38,149 nucleotides of DNA from a virus, in the IMG/VR virus record IMGVR_UViG_3300036781_000824, positions 1 through 38,149 of that record; one strand, 5' to 3'. A program made the translations under genes and the position numbers. Below, piece by piece: positions 23,412 to 31,794 of this stretch (position 1 is its first letter; each line of letters starts with the position of its first letter). A model generated the notes under the pieces. The model was not told where the DNA came from. It saw nothing but the letters and a program-made list of their open reading frames with translations, and made no database searches.

Positions 23412-23905
23412 TCTCTTCACACGCCAATCATGCTGGCCGGGCATCTAGGACGTCTCCGGCAAAGGGTGCACGACGTTTTTCCGCGAACGGCCAAGCCCGG
23501 CTCTTTGATCGTCTGGAATCGACACTGCCGGGCTCGCAAAACGACGCTGCCATGGTCCGCGCCGTAGTCGTTGAAGCGATGCGCAACAGCACGCTAAGCC
23601 GCGTACAGATTGCGGAATCGATGAGCCGCCTCACCGGTCTCCAGGTCACGGAAAGAATGCTGAACGCTTTTGCCGCCGACTCGCGCGAAGACCACCGCTT
23701 CCCGGCAGAGCTGATGAGGGCATTCTGCACCGTGACACAGGACGACCGCTTATTGACATGCTGCGCTGAAGCGGCGGGCCTTCACGTCATCGATGACTCG
23801 GGATGGGAACTTTTAGAGCTGGGCCGTGAATACCTCAAACAAAAGCGCGCCGCCGCGGCCATCGCCTCCTATGAACGCAGACTTCAGGGGGTGGAGATTG
23901 AGTAG
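23408..23905 (+). CDS. CII-like phage regulatory protein
   Basis: A 165-residue protein with an Arg/Ser-rich N-terminus and a central helical region resembling the phage regulatory CII/CP76-type proteins: RVQIAESMSRLTGLQVTERM (about 70-90), then DSREDHRFPAELMRAFCTVT and DDRLLTCCAEAAGLHVID. These are DNA-binding proteins of the early region. It overlaps its neighbours on both sides, consistent with one polycistronic message. Confidence 0.65.
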   Translation: MISSHANHAGRASRTSPAKGARRFSANGQARLFDRLESTLPGSQNDAAMVRAVVVEAMRNSTLSRVQIAESMSRLTGLQVTERMLNAFAADSREDHRFPAELMRAFCTVTQDDRLLTCCAEAAGLHVIDDSGWELLELGREYLKQKRAAAAIASYERRLQGVEIE

Positions 23906-24101
23906 CTCCTATCAAAACCCATGGATCGCCGATATCCGCCATTTCTTCCCGCGTTCATTCGCTCGGCAAAGCGACTTCGGTTGGCGCGTCTACAGCGGCA
24001 ACAGCAAGGGCGAAGTCATTGGCATGGGCGAACTCAAGTCCGCCGCATACATGAACGCTTGTGCCAACCTCGCCAAGTGGCGTGCGGAGGCGGAACTGTG
24101 A
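23898..24101 (+). CDS. Small protein translationally coupled to the transposase
   Basis: A 67-residue protein, SSSYQNPWIADIRHFFPRSF at the beginning, starting at a TTG at 23898 inside the end of the previous gene with a GGGGGTGGAGA purine stretch just upstream. It ends in the TGA that overlaps the transposase GTG (GTGA), and its last codons contain the transposase ribosome site. The tight fit supports a real gene. No family recognised; an upstream ATG at 23871 in the same frame is an alternative start. Confidence 0.6.
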   Translation: MSSSYQNPWIADIRHFFPRSFARQSDFGWRVYSGNSKGEVIGMGELKSAAYMNACANLAKWRAEAEL

Positions 24102-26182
24102 TCGCACAGTGGCTGTCCCTCCAGGATTTTATGAATGCGTCCGGCTGGAGCCGGCCTACAGTTTTCCGTCACCAGGCGGCTGGAAAACTCCAAACCAAGA
24201 AACAAGACCGATCCACCCTTTACGCGAGCGCATCCCTACCCGCCGAAGCGCTCGCCAAGCTGGAACCCCTGATCGAGCCTCGCCCAAAGACGCTGCGACT
24301 CTCCGAGCCGGCCAGCGCTCCCGCGCCGCTCTTTGCCGCAGCTGAGGCACATCAGGGGCCAGGCCGCCGCATCGTGCTCTCGCCGGAGCAGGAACGTCAG
24401 GCCATGCAGCGGTTGAAGATCCTTCAGCCGCTGCTTGATTTCTGCAGCAACCGCGATGGCGCCCGCGCTCGCGCATCCATCCTCCCCCTCCGCGACGGCC
24501 GCCACGTCACCAACGCCGACCGCATGGCCGACTACCTCGCCGAGCTGCACTCCACAACAGAGCTTTCCGTCACACGCCCCACCCTGTGGCGCTGGAAGCG
24601 CGCCTATGAAGACCGCGGCCTTGACGGCCTGGTGCGCAAGGTCCGCGACGACAAAGGCCGCTCCAAGTGGGCCGCGCGATTCCCCCAGGCCGCCGAGCTG
24701 GTCGCCGCCACCTTCATGCGCCCCTACTCCACGCGCCAGCGCGCCTATGACGCCCTGGTGAAGGCGCGCGTGCAGCTCGGCATCTCCGACGCCGATCTCC
24801 CTGGCTACGACTCTGTGTGCGACTTCCTGGCCGCGCTGCCGGCCGCTCCTGTTGTCTGGGCACGTCAAGGGGAGCGCGCCCACCACGAGCTTATGGCCAG
24901 TTACCTGCAGCGCGAGTACACCGACATCGCGCCCAACCAGGTCTGGGTGGCCGACACCATGATTCACGACACGCTGGTGCGCAACGACTGCTTTGGAGCC
25001 TGCGGCAATGAGGCCGTCCGCCTGCAGCTCACCGCGCTCATGGACCTGCGTTCCCGCAAGATCGTCGGCTACACCTGGTGCCTGGATGGCAGCAGCCGGT
25101 CGATCACCACCGCGCTGATCGCCGCCGTCAAGCGCTACGGCCCCTGCGTAACCTTCTACTGCGACAACGGCAAAGACTTCAAAAAAGTCGGCCGCTTCGC
25201 CAGGCCGGCCAACAACGCCGGGCTCGTCGACGAGGACGTCCAGGCGATCGAGCGCACCGGCGCCCTCCGTCAGCTCGGCATCGCGGTTCAGTTCTGCATC
25301 AAGTACCACCCGCAGAGCAAGCCCATTGAGCGCTTCTTCCGCACGCTGCACCTCCAGCTGGACGCGACGTTCCCGCACTACACCACGGGCAACGCGTATA
25401 CCAAACCCGACGCCACCATCGCCGCCGCCGCCAAGCACGGCAAGCTGCTGCAGATGTCTCTGAAGGCCGGGGCGCCACAAGACATCGAAGCCTCGCCGCT
25501 CATGCCTGCTTCCGTCTTCATCAAGATGGCCTCGCTGTGGATTGAAGGCGAATACAACGCCCAGCACAGCCACCGCGGCCGTGGCATGGATGGCCGCACG
25601 CCTGACGAAGTCTTCGCGCCCGCGCTGCAGACCCGCCGCCCCTTCGACCTCGGCATTCTCGACACATTGCTCTGGCGTCGCGAACGCCGCCTGGTGCGCA
25701 ACTGTGCGGTCACCGTGGACGACAGCCGCTACATCGGCGTCAACCCCGCAGCCGTGGAACGCCTTTATCTGAGCAACAGGAGCGAGGTCATTGTCTGCTT
25801 CGATCCTAACGATCCGGACACTGGCGTCATCACCGACCTCGACGGCCGCAAGCTCTGCGACGTCCAGACCGAGATCCTCGTTGCACACTCCGCCGAAGCC
25901 GGTCCCATGATCGAAGCCAGCCTGCGAGGCAACCGCGGGCGCCGTAACAACATGGCCGCCAATGTGCGCGGCCTGCGCAAGCGTGTCGCCCTCAACGGTC
26001 ACAAGACCGAATCCCAAGCGCTCTACGAACAGGCTCTCCCCATCGCTGTCGGGCAGAACTCGCCCCAGACCATGACCCAGCCCGCACCATCCTCACGGCG
26101 GCTCGCACAGACGAGCTCCGCGCCGATGTACGCCCATGAAGTAGCCGCAAGTATTTTCCGCTCAAAAAAGGAGAACGAGTAG
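24098..26182 (+). CDS. Transposase, MuA-like (DDE integrase core)
   Basis: About 694 residues from the GTG at 24098, which has GGAGG seven bases upstream. The start of the open frame at 23921 is upstream of any ribosome site and is not used. The N-terminus has a helix-turn-helix segment (DFMNASGWSRPTVFRH). The catalytic core has Asp286 in WVADTMIHD, Asp356 in YCDNGKDF and Glu411 in KPIERFFRTLH; the spacings (70 and 55) are close to MuA's. The C-terminal part, which in MuA contacts MuB, is Ser/Gln-rich at the end. It carries out strand transfer of the phage ends, integrating and replicating the genome. Confidence 0.96.
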   Translation: MIAQWLSLQDFMNASGWSRPTVFRHQAAGKLQTKKQDRSTLYASASLPAEALAKLEPLIEPRPKTLRLSEPASAPAPLFAAAEAHQGPGRRIVLSPEQERQAMQRLKILQPLLDFCSNRDGARARASILPLRDGRHVTNADRMADYLAELHSTTELSVTRPTLWRWKRAYEDRGLDGLVRKVRDDKGRSKWAARFPQAAELVAATFMRPYSTRQRAYDALVKARVQLGISDADLPGYDSVCDFLAALPAAPVVWARQGERAHHELMASYLQREYTDIAPNQVWVADTMIHDTLVRNDCFGACGNEAVRLQLTALMDLRSRKIVGYTWCLDGSSRSITTALIAAVKRYGPCVTFYCDNGKDFKKVGRFARPANNAGLVDEDVQAIERTGALRQLGIAVQFCIKYHPQSKPIERFFRTLHLQLDATFPHYTTGNAYTKPDATIAAAAKHGKLLQMSLKAGAPQDIEASPLMPASVFIKMASLWIEGEYNAQHSHRGRGMDGRTPDEVFAPALQTRRPFDLGILDTLLWRRERRLVRNCAVTVDDSRYIGVNPAAVERLYLSNRSEVIVCFDPNDPDTGVITDLDGRKLCDVQTEILVAHSAEAGPMIEASLRGNRGRRNNMAANVRGLRKRVALNGHKTESQALYEQALPIAVGQNSPQTMTQPAPSSRRLAQTSSAPMYAHEVAASIFRSKKENE

Positions 26183-27172
26183 ATGGGACGCCTCACCGAA
26201 CAGCGCAAAGCAGAGCTGACAAAATCGCTTCCTGCAGCCGAGACCACGAAGAAGACCGCCCGCGCCTACATGGCCGCCGCCAACCTGGGCATCGAGCAGT
26301 TCGCCAGGCTCCTTGGTTATTCGCTCTCCGCAGTGGAGAAGTTCACCCACGGCGACTATTCCAGGGCCGGCACAACCGATCTCTTCATCCGCGAGGCCAT
26401 TGAAGGCTTCATGGCCAAGCACCCGGTCGGCGTGGCCCGCACTGAAAGCGAAGGCCGGCTTTATGAGACGGCCAACGTTCGCGAGATCCGCCAGTGGTTC
26501 ACGCACTGTCAGCACAAGCAGGCCCTGGCCTTCGTCTACGGGCCTCCAGGCAGCCAGAAGACCTTTGCCCTGCAGCACGTCGTCGCGGAGTTCAACCGCC
26601 GCGAGCTCGCCCGCACCAGCTCCAGCAACCGCGCCTACATGGTTCGCGCCAGCATCAACATCTCGCCGCGTGACCTTATCCGCAAGATCTGCGCGGAGGT
26701 AGGCGCGCCGGCCACGGGCGGGATCCAGCGCAGCATGGACGCGATTCGCTTCGCTCTGCGCGGAACCCGCACCGTGATCGTGATCGACGAAGCGCAGCTC
26801 TGCGGCATCCCCGCGCTCGAAGCCGTACGCGAGCTCAATGACAAGCCGCTTTCGCTCGGCATCCTGCTTGCCGGCAGCCACGGCCTGAAGACCTTCTTCG
26901 ACCAGAACGCTCACAAGCTGGAGCAATGGAATTCCCGCATGGACATGGGAGCCGAGCTCTCCGGCGTCAGCGACGAAGACGCCCGCAACATCATCAAGGC
27001 CGAACGCTCCGACCTGAAACAGGGCCAGATCACCGCGCTCATTGCAGGTTCGCGCGTGCGCGACATCTACAGCCGCGAGCGCGACCGCACCTACATCTCG
27101 ATGCGCCGCCTCTTCAAGAACCTCGCCGCGCTCAACGCCCTCGAAGCCGAAGAGAAAGGAATCGCCGCATGA
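26183..27172 (+). CDS. Transposition ATPase, MuB-like
   Basis: A 329-residue AAA+ ATPase that binds target DNA and delivers it to the transposase. Residues 25-60 are a helix-turn-helix, as in MuB. Walker A is GPPGSQKT (120-127) and Walker B is TVIVIDEAQ with Asp202-Glu203. An arginine-rich sensor region follows. The gene follows the transposase with an AGGAG site 10 bases before the ATG. Length and order are as in Mu (MuB is slightly shorter). Confidence 0.92.
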   Translation: MGRLTEQRKAELTKSLPAAETTKKTARAYMAAANLGIEQFARLLGYSLSAVEKFTHGDYSRAGTTDLFIREAIEGFMAKHPVGVARTESEGRLYETANVREIRQWFTHCQHKQALAFVYGPPGSQKTFALQHVVAEFNRRELARTSSSNRAYMVRASINISPRDLIRKICAEVGAPATGGIQRSMDAIRFALRGTRTVIVIDEAQLCGIPALEAVRELNDKPLSLGILLAGSHGLKTFFDQNAHKLEQWNSRMDMGAELSGVSDEDARNIIKAERSDLKQGQITALIAGSRVRDIYSRERDRTYISMRRLFKNLAALNALEAEEKGIAA

Positions 27173-27366
27173 TCCAGACGCCCCGTCCCATCGCCTACCT
27201 GTGCAACCTGCCGCGCCGCTTCGAAGCCTACGTGGATGCCTATGACGATAAGGCCTTCATCGCACGCGCCGACTTCGTCATGAAGATCCTCGCGGTCGGC
27301 ACCGCAGCCGTCCTGATCGGCCTGATCACATCGGGCGCAATCGTGTACTCGCTATCGGCGCAATAG
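27169..27366 (+). CDS. Small membrane protein after the transposition ATPase
   Basis: A 65-residue protein whose ATG overlaps the ATPase stop codon (ATGA). The C-terminal half is one membrane segment (about 40-63, ILAVGTAAVLIGLITSGAIV). The N-terminal half is soluble and contains one Cys. AAAGGA stands about nine bases upstream. Function unknown. Confidence 0.65.
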   Translation: MIQTPRPIAYLCNLPRRFEAYVDAYDDKAFIARADFVMKILAVGTAAVLIGLITSGAIVYSLSAQ

Positions 27367-27401
27367 ACGCCTCAGCCTCAACCCAAAGGAGCAACAAGCC
27401 C

Positions 27402-27947
27402 ATGACGTCAACCACCGAAACGACGGCTGCTGAAATAACGATCAAGCCGCCCACACCGCAGCAAGTCGACACGCTCATCGACCTCTACCAGCAGCAGGAC
27501 GTCATTGCAGACGAGTCCCGTGCAATCGCCGACCAACTTGAACGCGAGCTCATCGACCTCGTGCGGGCGTTCGGCTCGATACCTGAGAGCGCCAACCAAT
27601 CCAAGCGTCTGCAGGGCATCCACAGTCTCGCAACAGTGATCCTTGGTGTCACTCGCAGCCTCAAAGAAGAGCGAATCATCGCCCTGCGCGATTACATGAT
27701 CGAGCGCGATCTGCTGGACCTGTTCAACCTGATGTTCTCGGCGTCCACCAAATACACGCTGATAGACGGAGCGCACGACGTCCTCATTGGCGTCAAGCTC
27801 GCGGACCGCACCCGCGAGAAGATCCTTTCGCTCTTCGGCATGTGCATTGACGTGAAAGATAAAAAGCCCTCCCTCAAGGTCCAGGCCGTGAAGCCCGAAA
27901 AGCCGGCCCGCGCGAAGAAGGCCAAGGCCGGGAAAGCTGTGGCCTGA
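27402..27947 (+). CDS. Early hypothetical protein, helical with Lys/Ala tail
   Basis: A 181-residue, mainly helical protein with a C-terminal basic tail (PARAKKAKAGKAVA). No motif recognised. An AAAGGAG site precedes the ATG by 10 bases. Its position after the ATPase is that of the small semi-essential early genes of Mu. The basic tail suggests nucleic acid contact, which is only a guess. Confidence 0.6.
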   Translation: MTSTTETTAAEITIKPPTPQQVDTLIDLYQQQDVIADESRAIADQLERELIDLVRAFGSIPESANQSKRLQGIHSLATVILGVTRSLKEERIIALRDYMIERDLLDLFNLMFSASTKYTLIDGAHDVLIGVKLADRTREKILSLFGMCIDVKDKKPSLKVQAVKPEKPARAKKAKAGKAVA

Positions 27948-28180
27948 TGCTTCCGCCCTCGGAGAAGTTCCAGGAAATCGCCCTTGACGCGCGGATCGCC
28001 GAGCTGGTCGACCACGCGAAGGAGATCCGCAAGGCTCTTCTGGTCGGCCATGTTTGGGCCGCTGACACCTGGACCCACGTCGCGCTGGACAAGGCCGAGG
28101 AGATCGCAAGTGATCTTCGCGACCTGCAGCGCTGCATTGAAAACCAAGCAGAACTAAAAGAGGAGAATCCCCATGCCTAA
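27947..28180 (+). CDS. Early hypothetical protein
   Basis: A 77-residue helical, charged protein. The ATG overlaps the previous stop codon by one base (TGATG), and its own end overlaps the next gene by 8 bases. No family recognised. Confidence 0.55.
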   Translation: MLPPSEKFQEIALDARIAELVDHAKEIRKALLVGHVWAADTWTHVALDKAEEIASDLRDLQRCIENQAELKEENPHA

Positions 28181-28454
28181 GACTGACGCCGAAATGCGAG
28201 TGCTGGAGCGCTCGCTCGCCTTTGAGCAAGCCCAGCAGTTTGCCGAGTCCGTTTCCAACCCGGTTGAACCCGAAGGCGCGGATGACGCGCGCGACTGGTT
28301 TGACCTCACCGACAGCAGCCGCGCGGAAGACGAGGCACACCTGCTCGACGAAGCGCTGGAGTACCTGACCTGGCGCGGCCTCCTGCTCCGCCATGACGCC
28401 AACCCCAACATCATCGCGATCCGCGACGAGCACGAAGCCGAGGTCAAGCAATGA
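28173..28454 (+). CDS. Early hypothetical acidic protein
   Basis: A 93-residue acidic protein with a good GAGGAG site before the ATG. The sequence is helical with many Asp/Glu residues (DARDWFDLTDSSRAEDEAHL). A strongly acidic small protein could be a DNA mimic or a partner of a DNA-binding protein, but nothing beyond the charge supports that. It overlaps the ASCH-domain gene by four bases (ATGA). Confidence 0.55.
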   Translation: MPKTDAEMRVLERSLAFEQAQQFAESVSNPVEPEGADDARDWFDLTDSSRAEDEAHLLDEALEYLTWRGLLLRHDANPNIIAIRDEHEAEVKQ

Positions 28455-28906
28455 GCACACGCGGCCTGATGGCTCTCAGCTTGACGCAGCCTTGGGCCTC
28501 TCTTGTAGCAACTGGAGCGAAGCGTCTGGAAACGCGCTCATGGCGTACGTCATACCGTGGGCCGCTCGTGATCTGCGCAGCCAAGGCATATCCGAAGGAC
28601 GCCCGCGAGCTGGCGAAGATGCGCTCGTTTCGCGAGGGACTGGGCTGGCCCGAGAACACTGACTCGCTCCCAGTGGGCGTTGCTCTCTGCCTCGTGCATC
28701 TCGCGGGATGTGTGGAAACGGATCGCCTGGAGAAGCTCGAAGTCATAGGCGTCAAGCCTGCGGCGAAAGATCTTTTGTTCGGAAACTATGAACGGGGCCG
28801 TTGGGCCTGGGCGCTCAAGGATGTGCGCGCTTTCACCCCTTTTCCGGTTCGCGGAGCTCTCGGATTGTGGAAGTGGCCCGAACATCTGGAGGTACCCCAT
28901 GTATAG
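28451..28906 (+). CDS. ASCH-domain protein
   Basis: A 151-residue protein of the ASCH fold, a PUA-related beta barrel that binds RNA or nucleotides. The hallmark is the start: ALSLTQPWASLVATGAKRLE, then TRSWRTSYRGPLVICAAK, with the barrel closing near ALGLWKW. Many ASCH proteins in phages and mobile elements are of unknown role; one, YqfB, is an amidohydrolase of modified cytidine. The start overlaps the previous stop codon (ATGA). Confidence 0.85.
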   Translation: MSTRGLMALSLTQPWASLVATGAKRLETRSWRTSYRGPLVICAAKAYPKDARELAKMRSFREGLGWPENTDSLPVGVALCLVHLAGCVETDRLEKLEVIGVKPAAKDLLFGNYERGRWAWALKDVRAFTPFPVRGALGLWKWPEHLEVPHV

Positions 28907-29798
28907 CTACCAATCTCACCAGCCAGCCCATCCCGCTCCAGGCATCCAGTCCTACGCCTACAACGAAGAACGCATGATGGACGGCATCCGCAAGTTCCGC
29001 GCGGAGCAACGCGCGACGTGCGTTGCAAGAAGAACACCGCCCAGCAAGCCCCAGCCCGTCGCTGCCGTTCAACCCTCGGCGGTCTTGATCGCCCCCGCGC
29101 TTCCTGCCGCCCCCGCGCTTCCTGCCGCCACCGTGGTGCCTCAGCCCGTCGCCCAACTGATCTTCGAGCTTGTGTCCAGCGAATATGGTGTTTCCGTGGC
29201 GGAGCTCAAGCACAACAAGTCCCGCGCCGAATGGATCGTTACCCCTCGTCAGCTCGCCATGCTGCTTCTACGCAGGAATGCGTGCTTGAGCTTCGGACAG
29301 ATCGCAGCCATCTTTCGCAAGCACCACACGACAGTGATCTACTCCGTCGAGATGGCTGGCGCCCGCGCCACCCGCGATGAGCGCATGCAGAACGTCATCG
29401 CACGTTGCCCATTTTCGCCAATGCTTGGCTCCCTGGAAGTCACCATCGCGGACAAGCCTGCACTCGGCTTTCCTATCAAAGGCGGCCTGACTGAACTCAT
29501 CTTTGCGCTTGTTGCGCATACCTACTCCATCAGCATCTCCGAGATCCGGTTCACCCGCTCGCGCAAGGCGCGGTTCAAGATACCGCGCTGTCTGGCGATG
29601 CTGTTGCTCCACGAGAAGTGCGCCCTGAAGTTCGAGCACATCGCTCAGATCTTCCGCTGCAAGGCGTCCACCGTTCCCGAATGCATCGCGAAGGCCGAGC
29701 TGCTCGCCCAGAAATATCCAGCCATGAAAGAGCTGATCAACGCCTGCCCATCCCAGCAAGCGCCTGGATGTGGGGCTAGGAGGCTTAGTGGCGATTGA
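28899..29798 (+). CDS. Protein with two tandem DnaA domain IV (DNA-binding) modules, no AAA+ domain
   Basis: About 299 residues from the ATG at 28899, with GGAGG seven bases upstream. Residues 84-165 match the C-terminal DNA-binding domain of DnaA: LVSSEYGVSVAELKHN, then VTPRQLAMLLLRR, LSFGQIAAIF and KHHTTVIYS, the last being the DnaA signature that contacts the DnaA box. Residues 197-285 repeat the same order in degenerate form (ISISEIRFTRS, KIPRCLAMLLL, LKFEHIAQIF, CKASTVPE); the signature HTTV is changed to STV. The N-terminal 83 residues are Pro/Ala-rich, without the DnaA ATPase domain. It may bind DnaA boxes on host or phage DNA to direct or block replication initiation. Confidence 0.85.
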   Translation: MYSYQSHQPAHPAPGIQSYAYNEERMMDGIRKFRAEQRATCVARRTPPSKPQPVAAVQPSAVLIAPALPAAPALPAATVVPQPVAQLIFELVSSEYGVSVAELKHNKSRAEWIVTPRQLAMLLLRRNACLSFGQIAAIFRKHHTTVIYSVEMAGARATRDERMQNVIARCPFSPMLGSLEVTIADKPALGFPIKGGLTELIFALVAHTYSISISEIRFTRSRKARFKIPRCLAMLLLHEKCALKFEHIAQIFRCKASTVPECIAKAELLAQKYPAMKELINACPSQQAPGCGARRLSGD

Positions 29799-29931
29799 TA
29801 ACGACTTCGATCGCGCGAGCGACAAGCACACCGAAGCCCAACGCGCACGCGATGCCTTCGACCGCGCAGACGCCTGGGCCAAGGCCCCGGCCGGCACGAA
29901 GTACTCCGCACCCGAAAAGGAGACCGCATGA
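29788..29931 (+). CDS. 47-residue protein
   Basis: A short gene from a GTG (29788) with AGGAGG four bases upstream to the TGA at 29929-29931. It overlaps the previous gene's end and the next gene's ATG (ATGA), so it fits the operon exactly. The product is charged and helical, MAIDNDFDRASDKHTEAQRA at the start, with many Asp/Ala/Arg. Function unknown. Confidence 0.65.
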   Translation: MAIDNDFDRASDKHTEAQRARDAFDRADAWAKAPAGTKYSAPEKETA

Positions 29932-30365
29932 TCGGAACTTTCTTCGAAACCGCCGAAGACCGCGCTGTCAACCACGCCTACGAAGTGCTCAAGGGGAACA
30001 CGCCCGATGGGCTGCTGCCCACGACACGCCAGCAGGCGATCCTGCGCATCATCGCCGACAAGCGTGGTCTCAAGAACGCCATCCTGGTCGGGCGCCTGGC
30101 CGAGCTGCTGAAGGCCACGCCGCGCCAGATCAAGGACGACATTCGGGATCTCCGCTTGCTTTTCAAAGTGCGGATCGGCAGCTCGCGCGACGCCATCGAT
30201 GGCGGCGTGTACCTCATCACCACGAAAGAGGAAGCGCTCGACACCGCGCGTCCTTTCCTGCGGCAGGCGTCGGCAGAGCTCGCTGTCGCCCGCGCCATCC
30301 TCGAACCCCACGAGCTCGCCGAGCTAGAAGGCCAGCTGCGCCTGGAGGCCGCACCCAATGCCTAG
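29928..30365 (+). CDS. Early winged-helix-like protein
   Basis: A 145-residue protein with a likely winged helix (about 38-100): QQAILRIIADKR, then LVGRLAELLKATPRQIKDDI and a GGVYLI strand pair, followed by a charged helical tail. A DNA-binding role is likely from this pattern. The ATG overlaps the preceding stop codon (ATGA). Confidence 0.6.
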   Translation: MIGTFFETAEDRAVNHAYEVLKGNTPDGLLPTTRQQAILRIIADKRGLKNAILVGRLAELLKATPRQIKDDIRDLRLLFKVRIGSSRDAIDGGVYLITTKEEALDTARPFLRQASAELAVARAILEPHELAELEGQLRLEAAPNA

Positions 30366-30447
30366 ACCCCTTGTTTTTCTTCTCATCCTGGGCGGCGACC
30401 TCTTGATCTGGGTTGTGCTGATCGCCGCTATAAGGAGGTTCTTCTAA
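30358..30447 (+). CDS. 29-residue membrane peptide
   Basis: A very short gene: ATG at 30358, eight bases past GGAGG and inside the preceding gene's last codons, and TAA at 30445-30447 overlapping the next ATG (TAATG). The product MPRPLVFLLILGGDLLIWVV and the rest of its chain form one hydrophobic helix ending in IRRFF. Its own 3' end includes the AAGGAGG ribosome site of the next gene. Small single-helix phage peptides often act on membrane enzymes, but the role is unknown. Confidence 0.55.
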   Translation: MPRPLVFLLILGGDLLIWVVLIAAIRRFF

Positions 30448-30704
30448 TGCCTAAAGCCGTTCATCCTATTCAACCATTGGTTCGCGATAAGCACCGTGTT
30501 TTGCGCTTCAAGAAAAATGCCATCGTCGAGTTTCTTCTAGACAATGGGTCGTTCAACATGAACCACATTGCCGCCATGAGATTCAGCGTGGAGGACCGAG
30601 AGCAGTTCGCACAATTGATCGGCTATTCTTTGTCCGGGTTCGGTGACCTCGACTACGTGCGCAACTCGACGTATAAACGCGCCTCCGAAGCGGGGGTGCG
30701 CTGA
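30447..30704 (+). CDS. Conserved phage hypothetical protein
   Basis: An 85-residue protein of a type widespread in phages and integrative elements: an opening VLRFKKNAIVEFLLDNG, then MNHIAAMRFSVEDREQFAQL and IGYSLSGFGDLDYV. I recognise the pattern but know of no function. AAGGAGG lies 10 bases upstream of the ATG. Confidence 0.75.
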   Translation: MPKAVHPIQPLVRDKHRVLRFKKNAIVEFLLDNGSFNMNHIAAMRFSVEDREQFAQLIGYSLSGFGDLDYVRNSTYKRASEAGVR

Positions 30705-31147
30705 TGGCGGGCTACCCGAAAAACCGGCTTCAGATGAAGAAGGCTGGCTACACGTTCAAAAGCAAGAGCAAGTGCGATGTGTGCGGCGCTGCCATTGAGT
30801 TCTGGAAGACTCTGCACGACAAGTGGTTCTTGACTGATGCACCCACAAGTCAGAACAGCGAAAGCGAAGAGGTGATCGATCACCGCATAACCTGCGATCC
30901 CACCAAGAGGGGCATCGCACCCTCCGCAGCGAGGCCAGTATCCACGCCTCGCACTTTCCAGGCCGCCGATCGCGAGCGCTGCGCCCAGCGCTTGCTGCAG
31001 ACCAGCCAGGCCCGCATTGTCGTCGCGCTCTACGACGACGGGTTCTTCGCCTTCACCTATCGCCAGGGCATTTCACCTGAAGATCTGCGCCATGAGCTCA
31101 TCACGGCGGCCAACAAAATCCGCAACCAGCTTGGAGCGAAGCAGTGA
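30704..31147 (+). CDS. Zinc-ribbon-like early protein
   Basis: A 147-residue protein with a CDVCGAAIEFW zinc-knuckle (Cys24, Cys27) and a later His/Cys pair (DHRITC) that could complete the site. The C-terminal half has a strand-rich part with ARIVVALYDDGFFAFTY. Possibly a nucleic-acid-binding protein. The ATG overlaps the previous stop codon (TGATG). Confidence 0.6.
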   Translation: MAGYPKNRLQMKKAGYTFKSKSKCDVCGAAIEFWKTLHDKWFLTDAPTSQNSESEEVIDHRITCDPTKRGIAPSAARPVSTPRTFQAADRERCAQRLLQTSQARIVVALYDDGFFAFTYRQGISPEDLRHELITAANKIRNQLGAKQ

Positions 31148-31794
31148 ACCGAAAGCCTCTACGGCCGTGGGAGGTTGCAGCTCTGGAGGAGCTCTACCCA
31201 AGCATCGCGACGAACAAACTCGCCGCGCTGCTTGGACGCAGCGAATCCTCGATCTACAACCAGGCGTTCATACTCGGTCTGCACAAAACGCCGGAATATC
31301 TCGCAGGTCCAGATGCCTGCCGGCTGCGCCGTGGCGGCAACATAGGTTCACAATCCCGCTTCAAGAAGGGACAGGTTCCTCACAACAAGGGCATACGGAT
31401 GCCGGGCTGGGCTCCCGGTCGCATGGCCCAAACGCAGTTCAGGAAAGGTCACGTCTCGGCAAACTGGGCACCACTGGGGACAGAGCGCGTTTCTGATGAC
31501 GGATATCTCAAGCGCAAAGTCGCCCTAAACGGCAAACAGATCGAACGCTGGCGGATGGTTCATGTCCTGCTGTGGGAAGAGCATCACGGTCCCATCCCTG
31601 CAGGGCACACCGTGATTTTCAAGGACAAAGACAAAACCAACATCGTCCTGCAGAACCTTGAGCTGGTCTCACGCCGGCAGCTCATGCAACGAAATTCGGT
31701 CCATCGCTGGGGACCTGAAGTGTTCCAGGTCATCCAGTTGCGTGGAGCATTGAACCGCAAGATAAGGAGCTGTAATGAAAAACAAAATGTCTGA
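31144..31794 (+). CDS. HNH-type homing endonuclease-like protein
   Basis: A 216-residue protein. The N-terminal 50 residues look like a helix-turn-helix (LEELYPSIATNKLAALLGRS). A basic linker follows, then an HNH_3-like domain: RWRMVHVLLWEEHHGPIPAG, HTVIFKDKDKTN and LQNLELVSRRQLMQRN. The position that is usually a second His (in VHHKDG) reads IFKDK here, so activity is uncertain. Such proteins are frequent in phages as nicking or homing enzymes. The GTG start overlaps the previous stop codon (GTGA). Confidence 0.75.
   Translation: MNRKPLRPWEVAALEELYPSIATNKLAALLGRSESSIYNQAFILGLHKTPEYLAGPDACRLRRGGNIGSQSRFKKGQVPHNKGIRMPGWAPGRMAQTQFRKGHVSANWAPLGTERVSDDGYLKRKVALNGKQIERWRMVHVLLWEEHHGPIPAGHTVIFKDKDKTNIVLQNLELVSRRQLMQRNSVHRWGPEVFQVIQLRGALNRKIRSCNEKQNV

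Noticed and set aside
24236-26017. 593-codon open frame on the minus strand opposite the transposase
   Set aside because: It mirrors the transposase, which has all catalytic residues; the minus frame is low in motif content and arises from high third-position GC.
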